Assembly (NCBI GenBank): GCA_964441265.1
Contig: CAYYKJ010000002.1
Coordinates: 1-64,000 of the forward strand
DNA length: 64,000 bases
From: JAFGDH01 sp964441265
GTDB taxonomy: Archaea; Aenigmatarchaeota; Aenigmatarchaeia; QMZP01; QMZT01
Reading direction: 5' to 3'
Program-made: the position numbers and the translations under genes
Notes under the pieces: generated by a model
The model's database searches: none
Told to the model about the DNA's origin: nothing
What the model saw: the letters and a program-made list of their open reading frames with translations, nothing else
Shown: one piece after another, positions 16,999 to 25,365 of the stretch
Layout of the letters: every line of letters begins with the position of its first letter
Position numbering within the stretch: the first letter of the stretch is position 1

Positions 16999-17994
16999 TT
17001 AAGCTTCTTCCTTTTCCGGGCTTCCGCCCTCTGTTTTGTCCTTCTCCATCATCTCGGCTATCCATTCGTATGTATTCTTGAGCCCCTCTTCCAGGCTAAC
17101 CTTGGGCTCCCATCCGAGCACCTTCTTTACCAGCGTAAGGTCGGCGTTCCTTCCCTTCACTCCCTCAGGCTTGGAGAGGTCATGGCTGATCTTGATGTCT
17201 TTCCCGGATATCCCTATTATTATCTCGGCCAGCTCCTTGATAGTGACCAGCCTGTCCGAGCCTACGTTTATGGGATCGCTGTGGTCCGACTCCATGAGGG
17301 CATGTGTTCCCCTGACGCAGTCGTCGATGTAGCAAAATGATCTCGTCGCCGAGCCGTCACCCCACATAACTATCTCCCCCGGATCAGACGCCTCCGCGAT
17401 CTTCCTGCAAAGGGCAGCCGGGGCCTTTTCTTTCCCGCCTTTGTACGTACCCTCTGGACCGTATATGTTGTGATACCTAACTATCCTCACGTCGAGGTTG
17501 TAGTCCTTATTGTAGGATTTCATCATCTCTTCGGTGAACATCTTTTCCCAGCCGTATGCCTCGTTCGGATCCGCCGGGTATGCATCCTCTTCTTTAAGAC
17601 CAGGTACATCGGACTTGGTCTGCTTGTAGTTAGGATAAACGCATGCGCTTGAACTGAAAAGGAATCTCTTCACCTTGTTCCTCAGGGCCGCCTCGAGCAT
17701 GAAGGTGTTTATCAGAACGTTGTCGTGCATGACGTCTGCGCTGACCGAGGTTATGAATCCTATGCCTCCCATGTTAGCCGCGAAGTTATAGACCTTGTCG
17801 ATCCCCTCGGTAGCCTTGAGGCAGTTATCAAGAACCCTTAAATCCAGCTCCATCTTCTCGCTGTAATACTTCTCTTTGATGTAATCGTCGAACTTTATGT
17901 CAACGACTCTGACAAAATGCCCCTGGGAATGTAAAAACTTCGCCATGTGACTTCCTATGAATCCGCCACCGCCGGTCACTAATATCCTTTCCAT
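16999..17994 (-). CDS. GDP-mannose 3,5-epimerase-like NAD-dependent epimerase
   Basis: 331-residue extended SDR. VTGGGGFIGSHMAKFLHSQG binds NAD. VYNFAANMGGIGFITSVSAD, LFSSSACVYPNYKQTKSDVP, LKEEDAYPADPNEAYGWEK (YxxxK) and RYHNIYGPEGTYKGGKEKAP with RSFCYIDDCVRG are the distinctive series of the GDP-D-mannose 3,5-epimerase (GME) group, including the catalytic SACVYP Cys. KPEGVKGRNADLTLVKKVLG and the closing GLKNTYEWI agree. The product would be GDP-L-galactose or GDP-L-gulose. The C terminus has an extra charged tail. GDP-mannose supply could involve the phosphohexomutase at 31602. Confidence 0.88.
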   Translation of the reverse strand: MERILVTGGGGFIGSHMAKFLHSQGHFVRVVDIKFDDYIKEKYYSEKMELDLRVLDNCLKATEGIDKVYNFAANMGGIGFITSVSADVMHDNVLINTFMLEAALRNKVKRFLFSSSACVYPNYKQTKSDVPGLKEEDAYPADPNEAYGWEKMFTEEMMKSYNKDYNLDVRIVRYHNIYGPEGTYKGGKEKAPAALCRKIAEASDPGEIVMWGDGSATRSFCYIDDCVRGTHALMESDHSDPINVGSDRLVTIKELAEIIIGISGKDIKISHDLSKPEGVKGRNADLTLVKKVLGWEPKVSLEEGLKNTYEWIAEMMEKDKTEGGSPEKEEA

Positions 17995-18020
17995 AAGTAT
18001 CTATACTTACTATTTAATCT

Positions 18021-19142
18021 TTATAAATTTTCATATATTTTTCTCAGTTTATTGTTTCTTTTCCTTATTGAAAATTTACCGCTCTCTACTTCTTTCCTGG
18101 CAGAATTTCCCATCCTTTTTCTCAGATTTTCGTCCCTGATCAAAACCGAGGTTCTTTTCACCATGTCACTGATTATTTTTTTCTGTGTCCTGATAGATCT
18201 GCGGTTCAGGTCTTTCGGCCTTTCAATCACATAACCGGTTTCCCCGTCACTGACAATCTCCTTCCGGGCAAAGCCGTCAACAGTTATGACGGGTATTCCG
18301 AACGACATTGCCTCGAGCATTATTATCCCAAAAGTATCCTCGTAGCCGGGATGTATCATGATATCCGTTTTGGGGAATATTTCTCTGAAAAGCATTTCTC
18401 TGGAAATCAGGTCCGTGATTTCTATCCTAGGGTTATCAGATAATTCTTTCCTGCGAATATTGGGGGGCAGAGAGGAGATTATTTTCGCATATACGTTGTC
18501 GTATTTATTGGTCAATTCGCACATGGATTTCAGTGCGGCTAAGCCCCCCTTCCCGTAGAAATTTCTCCCCGCGAAAAGCAGGTTTATTTCGTCTGTTTTT
18601 CTCTTTCTGAAGTCCGGAGCAGGAACGGCGGGATATATAACTTCCGTTTTCTTTTCTATCTCTCTGCTCTTCAGGGCATCGAATATTGTCATTTTTGCGG
18701 ATTCGCTCCAGGGCAGGATACCTCTACAGGAATCCTTGAGCAGATATTTTTTCGTCAGCATCTTCGCGTATCCGGAGCGGATGTTGCAGGAAAAAGAAAG
18801 CTGGTCATAAATCTCTGTATCCACAACCCATGGCCTTCTGTTAAGACTCAGGCAGTTAGCGCAGTGGTTGATGTCGCTTTCTTTCGATGAAAATGTGAAA
18901 TTGGGAATTTTTATCAAGGAGAAAAATTTTCTAATGAGCTTTTTTTGAGACCTATAGTAGGAATTTCTTGCACCCCTAACAATATTTACTTGGGAATTGC
19001 CCCCTTTCTTGGCATTAACGTATCTTATTCCCAGCGGGGGATATTTGACAAGGTAGTTGTGATATGCCCCGGTCGGAATCTCGCTCTTGATGTTGAATGG
19101 GGGGTATTTTTTCGCTAACAGATTAACCTTTATTTCGTCCAT
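18021..19142 (-). CDS. Glycosyltransferase family 4
   Basis: 373 residues. The donor half is clear: TDEINLLFAGRNFYGKGGLA, then KTDIMIHPGYEDTFGIIMLE and AMSFGIPVITVDGFARKEIV with the EX7E motif, and DGETGYVIERPKDLN. The N-terminal half is less canonical and contains a CANCLSLNRRPW segment. The protein begins MDEIKVNLLAKKYPPFN. It is followed by the epimerase gene at 17994 after 26 bp and faces a divergent phosphodiesterase gene across a 91-bp spacer. Confidence 0.82.
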   Translation of the reverse strand: MDEIKVNLLAKKYPPFNIKSEIPTGAYHNYLVKYPPLGIRYVNAKKGGNSQVNIVRGARNSYYRSQKKLIRKFFSLIKIPNFTFSSKESDINHCANCLSLNRRPWVVDTEIYDQLSFSCNIRSGYAKMLTKKYLLKDSCRGILPWSESAKMTIFDALKSREIEKKTEVIYPAVPAPDFRKRKTDEINLLFAGRNFYGKGGLAALKSMCELTNKYDNVYAKIISSLPPNIRRKELSDNPRIEITDLISREMLFREIFPKTDIMIHPGYEDTFGIIMLEAMSFGIPVITVDGFARKEIVSDGETGYVIERPKDLNRRSIRTQKKIISDMVKRTSVLIRDENLRKRMGNSARKEVESGKFSIRKRNNKLRKIYENL

Positions 19143-19233
19143 AGGAATCTGATGACATGTTTTTAATATTCTTGACGAGCCTTTAATACAATAAATACAG
19201 GTTAATAAATTTAAAGCGAATTCAATTATTTAG

Positions 19234-20673
19234 ATGATGCCGATGAGGAAAATTCTGCTGATTGGACTGGATGGGGCCACCTTCGACCTGATCAAACCTT
19301 GGATCGACGAGGGATCGCTGCCTAACATGAAGGGGATCATGGATAATGGCGTGCACGGAGAACTGGAGAGCACAGTCCCTCCCCTGACCGGACCTGCGTG
19401 GTCCTCTTTTATGACAGGAAAAAATCCCGGGAAAATCGGCATATTCGATTTTGTCCAAGAAGGGAAGATAATAACATCGCTTTCCGTGAAGGAAAAGAAG
19501 ATATGGGAGATTTTAGGCGAGACCGAAATGAAATCGATCCTTGTCAATATACCATTGACATATCCTCCCCAAAAGGTCAATGGCCTCATGATCACGGGGT
19601 TCCCCACTCCTTCGGAGGATTCTGAGTACACGTATCCGCCCGAACTCAAGGGTGAAATCAGAAAAATGTACAGCCTCAACCCGGACCCCCGGGGCTTCAG
19701 GGAAGACGAGAAGAAATTCCTGGAGGATGTTTACGATTGCTCAAAGAAACAGTTCAGAACGGTAAGATACCTCATGAAGAACAAGGAATGGGATTTTTTC
19801 ATGTTCGTTCTCAGCGGGACGGATTTTTTGCAGCACTTTTTCTGGAAGGCCGACGATGACCCGAGAAAGGAGAGATACATGGAAATTCTCAAGGAATATT
19901 TCATTCATGTGGATGGGGAGATAGGCAGTTTGCTGAAGATGGCAGACAAAGAGACCAATGTCATTGTTGTGTCGGATCACGGCTTCGGTGCCACCATGGA
20001 GAGGGCATTTTATCCGAACGCATGGCTGGAACGGCAGGGGCTGCTGAAAACCAAAAGAAGCGTGAGAAGAAGGGTTCCGTTCTTGAAGATATACAATTCA
20101 GTAATGGAAACGCCTCTGAGCGGTTTGGTGAGGAAGACGCTCAAGAAGCTCCCGAGAAGTACCGGTGGGAAGATAACGGATTCCTCTTCCGTGATCAAAA
20201 AAGACGAATCCACGGTATTGTTCAACAAGGGCCAGAGGATATGCATATTCACCATAAATAAGAAGATTGCAGGGAAGGAATTCGAAAGTATAAGGAATGG
20301 GCTCATTAAAAAAATTACTGAACTCGAAGACCCGAAAAACGGCAGGAAGGTCTTCAAGAATTGCTGGAAGAGCGAAAAACTCTATGGGGGGGATTACGGA
20401 AGGAAAATAGGTGATGTGGTGGGTCTTCTTAACCCAAGGTATACGACGAGAACGAATTTCGAGGCGGAATTCAGCGACATAAACTACAAGGCAAGGATAA
20501 CCAGCCATAAAATGAATGGTATATTCATGGCGTCCGGTCCGGAAATAAAAAACAGGGAAATACCGGTTGAAAAGATGAAAATTTTCGACGTTGCCCCCAC
20601 GGTGCTGGAAATCATGGGAGTCAACTCCCCAAAAGACATGGACGGCAAGGTCTTGAAAGAAACATTGAAATGA
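19234..20673 (+). CDS. Type I phosphodiesterase / nucleotide pyrophosphatase (alkaline phosphatase superfamily)
   Basis: 479 residues of the AP superfamily. IGLDGATFDLIKPWIDEGSL supplies the first metal Asp. PPLTGPAWSSFMTGKNPGKI holds the Thr nucleophile. VLSGTDFLQHFFWK and VIVVSDHGFGATMERAF carry the second metal ligands, and KMNGIFMASGPEI comes near the end. Archaeal members of this group are common in polysaccharide and sulfate-activation clusters, where they may hydrolyse nucleotide sugars, PAP-like nucleotides or phosphodiesters. No signal peptide is present, so it is probably cytoplasmic. Alternative ATG starts at 19237 and 19243 cannot be excluded; a TATA-like aaatttaaag at 19207-19216 fits the first two. 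Confidence 0.87.
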   Translation: MMPMRKILLIGLDGATFDLIKPWIDEGSLPNMKGIMDNGVHGELESTVPPLTGPAWSSFMTGKNPGKIGIFDFVQEGKIITSLSVKEKKIWEILGETEMKSILVNIPLTYPPQKVNGLMITGFPTPSEDSEYTYPPELKGEIRKMYSLNPDPRGFREDEKKFLEDVYDCSKKQFRTVRYLMKNKEWDFFMFVLSGTDFLQHFFWKADDDPRKERYMEILKEYFIHVDGEIGSLLKMADKETNVIVVSDHGFGATMERAFYPNAWLERQGLLKTKRSVRRRVPFLKIYNSVMETPLSGLVRKTLKKLPRSTGGKITDSSSVIKKDESTVLFNKGQRICIFTINKKIAGKEFESIRNGLIKKITELEDPKNGRKVFKNCWKSEKLYGGDYGRKIGDVVGLLNPRYTTRTNFEAEFSDINYKARITSHKMNGIFMASGPEIKNREIPVEKMKIFDVAPTVLEIMGVNSPKDMDGKVLKETLK

Positions 20674-20690
20674 AACGCCCATTTTTAACT

Positions 20691-20700
20691 TTTATATATC
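20691..20700 (+). promoter_or_regulatory. TATA box of the RHH-cysD-cysN-phosphodiesterase operon
   Basis: tttatatatc centred about 25 nt upstream of the ATG at 20720, the usual archaeal spacing, implying a leaderless mRNA. It is the only clear promoter before the following four genes, which are closely spaced or overlapping. Confidence 0.6.
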
Positions 20701-20719
20701 AATGTCAAAACATTAATAT

Positions 20720-20941
20720 ATGACCGAAAGAAATTATACGACTATAACAATACCCAAGGTTTTGTACGAAAAGCTGAAGGGGGGCATAGAGGGAACCGGA
20801 TTCTCCTCCGTGTCCGATTATGTCACGTATGTGATGAGGGAGATAACTGCAAGCATGGAAGAGGAAAAAAAGAAGAAGCCCTTCTCCAAAGAGGATGAGG
20901 AGAGGGTGAAAAAGAGACTGAAGGCGCTCGGCTACATTTAG
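20720..20941 (+). CDS. Ribbon-helix-helix (CopG/MetJ-type) small protein
   Basis: 73 residues. YTTITIPKVLYEKLKGGIEG gives the beta-strand and first helix, and GTGFSSVSDYVTYVMREITA the turn and second helix of an RHH DNA-binding dimer. The C-terminal third is charged and ends ERVKKRLKALGYI. It directly precedes cysD with no spacer. As the first gene of the operon and a likely DNA-binding protein, it may autoregulate the sulfate-activation genes; that is an inference. Its final LGYI resembles the tails of CysD and the sulfatase-like protein nearby. Confidence 0.78.
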   Translation: MTERNYTTITIPKVLYEKLKGGIEGTGFSSVSDYVTYVMREITASMEEEKKKKPFSKEDEERVKKRLKALGYI

Positions 20942-21766
20942 GTGAAAAAAATGGATCACTTGGATGAACTCGAAAGCAAAAGTATCTATATAATAAGGGA
21001 GGCATACAAGCATTTCAGGAATATCGCTGCTCTGTGGAGCATAGGCAAGGACTCCACCACGCTGATATACCTCTGCAGGAAGGCCTTCTACGGAAACATA
21101 CCATTCCCCGTGATGCACATAGATACCTCTTTCAAGTTCAGGGAGATATACGAATTCAGGGACAAGTACACCAAGGAATGGGGCCTCAATCTCATAGTGG
21201 CCAAGAATGAGAAAGCAATAAAAGACGGAATGGGACCGCACAAGGACAAGCTTAACTGCTGCACCGAACTGAAGACCAACGCCCTCAAACAGGCAATGGA
21301 AGAGTGCAGATTCAGGGCGCTGCTGCTGGGCATCAGGAGGGACGAGCACGGCATAAGGGCCAAGGAGAGGGTGTTCTCCCCCAGAAACCAGGAGTTCCAG
21401 TGGAACTACAAGGATCAGCCTCCCGAGCTATGGGATCAGTTCAAGAACAAGAGCGAGCAGGAGACCCATCTCAGAATACATCCAATGCTGCACTGGACTG
21501 AACTGGACATCTGGAAGTATGTGCAAAGGGAGAACATACCCATGGTGAGTCTGTATCTTGCCAGGAGATTCCCCGATGGCAAAATGAAGAGGTACAGGAG
21601 CATAGGGTGCGAGACATGCTGCAATCCCGTGGAATCCACAGCGGATAATATAGACAAGATAGTAGAGGAACTGGAGACCACCAAGACGGCCGAGCGGAGC
21701 GGAAGGGCGCAGGACAAGGAGAAGGCCTACATGATGCAGAAGCTCAGAAGTCTCGGGTATATGTAA
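20942..21766 (+). CDS. cysD: Sulfate adenylyltransferase subunit 2 (CysD), PP-loop ATPase
   Basis: 274 residues from GTG at 20942 (ATG at 20951 also possible). AALWSIGKDSTTLIYLCRKA is the PP-loop (SxGKDS), VMHIDTSFKFREIYEFRDKY and ALLLGIRRDEHGIRAKERVF follow, then RIHPMLHWTELDIWKYVQRE and YRSIGCETCCNPVES. The closing TAERSGRAQDKE and the short hydrophobic tail are typical of CysD ('taER.GR..D'). CysD transfers AMP from ATP to sulfate, with CysN GTP hydrolysis driving APS formation. It is followed 57 bp later by cysN at its SD-supported start, so the pair is co-transcribed. The APS product would feed glycan sulfation or assimilation. Confidence 0.92.
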   Translation: MKKMDHLDELESKSIYIIREAYKHFRNIAALWSIGKDSTTLIYLCRKAFYGNIPFPVMHIDTSFKFREIYEFRDKYTKEWGLNLIVAKNEKAIKDGMGPHKDKLNCCTELKTNALKQAMEECRFRALLLGIRRDEHGIRAKERVFSPRNQEFQWNYKDQPPELWDQFKNKSEQETHLRIHPMLHWTELDIWKYVQRENIPMVSLYLARRFPDGKMKRYRSIGCETCCNPVESTADNIDKIVEELETTKTAERSGRAQDKEKAYMMQKLRSLGYM

Positions 21767-21823
21767 TATATTATGATGGATGGCAACATGGGCACGAAAA
21801 AAGATTCGAATCGAGGAGAGCAC

Positions 21824-23050
21824 ATGAAGATTGTCATAGTGGGACATGTCGACCACGGCAAGTCCACACTCATAGGCAGACTCTTCTTTGACACGAAATC
21901 CCTTCCCAAGAGTGTGATGGAAGAGGTCGAGAAGGCCTGTAGGGAAATGGGAAGGCCGGTTGAATTCGCCTACCTCATGGACCAGCTGGAAGAGGAAAGG
22001 CAGCAGAATGTTACCATAGACACTGCCCAGACATTCTTCAAGACGGACAAGCGTCATTACGTGATTATAGACGCTCCCGGTCATGTCGAATTCGTGAAGA
22101 ACATGATAACCGGAGCGAGCCAGGCAGAGTCCGCCATACTCATAGTTGACGCGGAGGAGGGGGTGCAGGAGCAGACCAAGAGGCATTCATACATACTGAG
22201 TATGCTGGGTCTGGAACAGGTCATAGTTGTTTTGAACAAGATGGATTTCGTGGATTACAGTAAAGAGAGGTTTGAAAAGGTCAGGACCGAAATCATGAAA
22301 TTTCTGAGAAGGATCAACATATCCCCCTCTTATATTATACCCATATCAGCCATGAGGGGGGATAACGTCGCCGGGAAATCAGACAATATACCCTGGTATG
22401 AAGGGCCTACCGTTCTGGAGGCGCTGGATACCTTTTCCCCTTCACCTAAAGATACCAAGAAACCCATAAGGTATCCCATACAGGATGTGTACAAGATAGG
22501 GAACAAGCGGATACTTGTCGGCAGGGTGGAATCCGGCCTTCTGGAAAGAGGGCAGGACATAACGTTCTTCCCGTCGGGGAAAAAGTCCACAGTGAAAAGC
22601 ATAGAAACATTCGACGGCCAGAAGGATCGGGCAGAGCCCGCTGAAAGCACCGGAATTACAATAGAACATTCCCATTTTTTGGAGAGGGGAGAAGTGGCGT
22701 GCAGCGGGCAGATTCCGAACGTGACAGACAGGGTGAAAGCCAGTGTCTTCTGGATGTCGAATGACCCCTTCCAAACGGGTGAAGAACTGCTCTTCAGGTG
22801 CGCTACGCAGGAAACGGGCTGTACCATAGAAACCATAAACAAGAAGCTGAATTCATCCACTTTGGAAACCATCAAGGATAACCCAGGGAAATTGGGGAAC
22901 ATGGAGATAGGCGAAGTTTTGATAAAGCTGAAAGAACCTGTCGTGGTGGACAAATTCAAAGAAATAAACGAAACGGGAAGGTTTGTTCTCACTAAGGGAT
23001 ACGATGTGTCCGCAGGTGGGATTGTATCGGGGGCGGAAAATGGGGGCTAA
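21824..23050 (+). CDS. cysN: Sulfate adenylyltransferase subunit 1 (CysN), translation-factor-type GTPase
   Basis: About 408 residues. The start at 21824 is chosen because GAGGAG lies 5 nt upstream and the protein then begins MKIVIVGHVDHGKST, the G1 motif; an upstream in-frame ATG at 21776 would add 16 residues. The other GTPase motifs are present: IDTAQTFF with a switch Thr, IDAPGHVEFVKNM (G3), VLNKMD (G4) and ISAMRGDN (G5). Two beta-barrel domains follow, ending GRFVLTKGYDVSAGGIVSG. There is no fused APS-kinase (CysC) domain, so PAPS is not made by this protein. The 3' end overlaps the next gene by 11 bp. Confidence 0.92.
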   Translation: MKIVIVGHVDHGKSTLIGRLFFDTKSLPKSVMEEVEKACREMGRPVEFAYLMDQLEEERQQNVTIDTAQTFFKTDKRHYVIIDAPGHVEFVKNMITGASQAESAILIVDAEEGVQEQTKRHSYILSMLGLEQVIVVLNKMDFVDYSKERFEKVRTEIMKFLRRINISPSYIIPISAMRGDNVAGKSDNIPWYEGPTVLEALDTFSPSPKDTKKPIRYPIQDVYKIGNKRILVGRVESGLLERGQDITFFPSGKKSTVKSIETFDGQKDRAEPAESTGITIEHSHFLERGEVACSGQIPNVTDRVKASVFWMSNDPFQTGEELLFRCATQETGCTIETINKKLNSSTLETIKDNPGKLGNMEIGEVLIKLKEPVVVDKFKEINETGRFVLTKGYDVSAGGIVSGAENGG

Positions 23051-23810
23051 GATTCTGGTTATAGGGATAGATGCCGCAACCTGGTCCATAATTGAGCCCA
23101 GCCTCGACCAGCTGCCGAATTTCAAAAAATTGAAGGAAGAAGGTAATGCCAAAACCCTCACGCTTGACCAGAAGCCCTGGTCGGCTTCCTGCTGGACGTC
23201 CATGTTCACCGGAAAGACCGAAGAGGATCACGGGCACAAGGACTTCGTTGTCGACGGTGAGGTCCAGGAAAGGAAGGATGTGAAAGCTGATTTTATCTGG
23301 GATATCTTGGACCGAGAGGGCAAAAAAGTAAAGGCGCTGAACATCCCTTTCATTGTCCCTCCTTATAATTTCAATACCGATTTTGTCACCCCCGGATCTG
23401 GCATCCCAACGACATACGAGGAAATGGATGCGGAAATAGAGGAAGTGACTAAAAAGTCCCTGGGAATTCTGGAAAATAATAATCTTGATCTTTTCATCGT
23501 GTGTTATGTTTCGCTGGATAAGCTCCAGCACCTGCACTGGGGGGAACCGGTAATACTGGACTACTACAAGAAGGTTGATGCTGCTCTGGGTCAGCTTATC
23601 GGTCACGGGGAAAAACTAATTGTGGTTTCTGACCACGGGTTCTGTGATTTTGACAATGCCCCTGTCAGGACACTGCCCGAGGTGGCCAAAGACGGGACCA
23701 AGCTGAAGGGTGATCACCACCCTAATGCAATACTGATAACGGAAAATCTTGACTGTGAAATAAAGACAGTGCGGGATATTTTTGGTTGCTTGGTTGAACA
23801 GTTAAAATGA
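23040..23810 (+). CDS. Small alkaline-phosphatase-superfamily phosphodiesterase
   Basis: 256 residues from the ATG at 23040, which overlaps the end of cysN and so is translationally coupled. It is shorter than the 479-residue relative at 19234. Core motifs remain: AKILVIGIDAATWSIIEPSL (metal Asp), PWSASCWTSMFTGKTEEDHG with the Ser/Thr nucleophile region, VCYVSLDKLQHLHWGE, VVSDHGFCDFD, and GDHHPNAILI with the late His ligand. A nucleotide-directed activity (for instance on APS, PAP or nucleotide sugars) is suggested by its place in the cysDN operon, but is not shown by the sequence. Confidence 0.82.
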   Translation: MGAKILVIGIDAATWSIIEPSLDQLPNFKKLKEEGNAKTLTLDQKPWSASCWTSMFTGKTEEDHGHKDFVVDGEVQERKDVKADFIWDILDREGKKVKALNIPFIVPPYNFNTDFVTPGSGIPTTYEEMDAEIEEVTKKSLGILENNNLDLFIVCYVSLDKLQHLHWGEPVILDYYKKVDAALGQLIGHGEKLIVVSDHGFCDFDNAPVRTLPEVAKDGTKLKGDHHPNAILITENLDCEIKTVRDIFGCLVEQLK

Positions 23811-23825
23811 ATTAACTGGTCCAGA

Positions 23826-25256
23826 TCATATATATCCAAGTTCTTCAAGCTTTTTCTTTATAATCTTTTTTTCCTTTTTGTTCATTTTTGGAGTATTGGT
23901 ACCGCGTGCGGGTTTTTTCTTCGAATTTCTTAAGTGTTGAGAAATTATCTTTCTAAATTTTTGAAAAATGTTGTATGGAGGATTTACTGGTTCCTTCTCC
24001 CCGGGATCTTTTTTAAGGTCGAAAAAATGATGTCTATTTTTGATAGAATTGTAAATACATTTCCATCTCTTGTTCCTCACAGAAATTATCGGCTTGCCTC
24101 CTTCTCTTGTTTCCCTGTGAGGCATCGGGACATCCCTCGAAACATAATGGGAAAAAAGGGTTTCACTGACTATTTTTCTTCTTGGTTTTTCTTTTTTGTT
24201 CATTAATTTCAATAAATCCTTTCCCCTGAAAGAGGCTGGAATTTCAATGCCCAAGGTCGATAATATGGTGGGAGGGATGTCCATTAGCCCGGACAAAAAT
24301 TCTACCTTTTTCGGATCCCTTCCAGGGAATTTAATTATCAATGGGACTTTCAACAATTCATCGTAAAGCTTAGCAAAATGCCCATAATCACCATGTTCCC
24401 CGAACTCTTCTCCGTGGTCCGCAGTGATAATTATTAGAGTGTTTTCGTATTCTCCGTTATTTCTCAATTTCTTTAATATCGATCCTATGGCTTCATCCAC
24501 CTTCTTTATCGAACCGTCGTATAATGCTATCATTTTCAGAAAATCTTTTTTGTCTATTCCTTCAGATTTTTTTCTTTCCATGGGAATTTTTTTTATTTCA
24601 ATTCTATCTCCTCTGGAAATATTCCCATCAAAAAAATGCCTCCATTTTTCTCCAGCATCATAAGGTCCATGAGTGTCCATGAAATGTAACCAAGCGAAAA
24701 ATGGTTTCTTCTCTCTTTTTTTATACCAGTCAAGAAATTTGGATTTAATGAAAAAGGAACTTACTGTTGGCGGTGAGAATTTGAATTTAAATCTGATAGA
24801 ATTGAATAAAGATCTAGGTTTATTATAAAAATTTCTTTGGATTTTTCGCAGGATACCGAAAAGTTTTTTATGTTTTATTGTTTTTTCTCTCAGAAAGGTC
24901 ATGGCCCCTCCACCGGCCTGCATTGGCTGGAGGAAATCATTGAATGAATCAAAACCCCTGTCATAACCAAAGGATTTACCGACAAATGGGTTTGAAGCAT
25001 TGAAAGCGATGGTTTCGTATCCATTGTTTTTCAAAACTTCAGTAACAGTCCTTTCAGCATCAAATATCCCCACATTATTACCATGCATCAAGGGATATTC
25101 AGAAGCGAAAATCGAAGGGAATGAATATGGAGTTGAAGATCCGTTTGCAATGCAATTCAGGAACAATGTAGCATCCTTTGAAAATTTATCTATATTCGGT
25201 GAAGTATTTTTATCATAGCCATAACAACCAAGATGATCTGGCCTAAGACAGTCCAC
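23826..25256 (-). CDS. Sulfatase-family (alkaline phosphatase superfamily) hydrolase, start codon uncertain
   Basis: About 476 residues from the GTG at 25256: CLRPDHLGCYGYDKNTSPNI, DTHGPYDAGEKWRHFF, IIITADHGEEFGEHGDYGHF and LVPLIIKFPGRDP-like segments identify the sulfatase fold. The nucleophile region is GSSTPYSFPSIFAS, a Ser-x-Pro-x-Ser variant without the Arg normally required for formylglycine formation, so it may be a phosphodiesterase or phosphotransferase rather than an arylsulfatase. Homology expects extra N-terminal residues: codons upstream read KKEYNTILITV before the metal-binding Asp, and a strong AGGAGG at 25296-25301 sits 6 nt before an ATC codon (25287-25289). It ends KKKLEELGYI. 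No signal peptide is seen. Confidence 0.85.
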   Translation of the reverse strand: MDCLRPDHLGCYGYDKNTSPNIDKFSKDATLFLNCIANGSSTPYSFPSIFASEYPLMHGNNVGIFDAERTVTEVLKNNGYETIAFNASNPFVGKSFGYDRGFDSFNDFLQPMQAGGGAMTFLREKTIKHKKLFGILRKIQRNFYNKPRSLFNSIRFKFKFSPPTVSSFFIKSKFLDWYKKREKKPFFAWLHFMDTHGPYDAGEKWRHFFDGNISRGDRIEIKKIPMERKKSEGIDKKDFLKMIALYDGSIKKVDEAIGSILKKLRNNGEYENTLIIITADHGEEFGEHGDYGHFAKLYDELLKVPLIIKFPGRDPKKVEFLSGLMDIPPTILSTLGIEIPASFRGKDLLKLMNKKEKPRRKIVSETLFSHYVSRDVPMPHRETREGGKPIISVRNKRWKCIYNSIKNRHHFFDLKKDPGEKEPVNPPYNIFQKFRKIISQHLRNSKKKPARGTNTPKMNKKEKKIIKKKLEELGYI

Positions 25257-25295
25257 AGTTATCAGAATCGTGTTATATTCTTTTTTGATATTAAT

Positions 25296-25301
25296 CCTCC
25301 T
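25296..25301 (-). promoter_or_regulatory. Strong Shine-Dalgarno site with no canonical start at normal spacing
   Basis: AGGAGG on the minus strand. The codon 6 nt downstream is ATC in the sulfatase frame; the next ATG, GTG or TTG in frame is the GTG 40-odd nt downstream, inside the conserved N-terminal strand. This suggests initiation at a non-standard codon or a sequence error. Confidence 0.55.
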
Positions 25302-25365
25302 AAAGCTTATTCCTAATGTATCTTTTGATTCGCACTTTTAAATCACTGTTTACTCAAAGCTAAAT

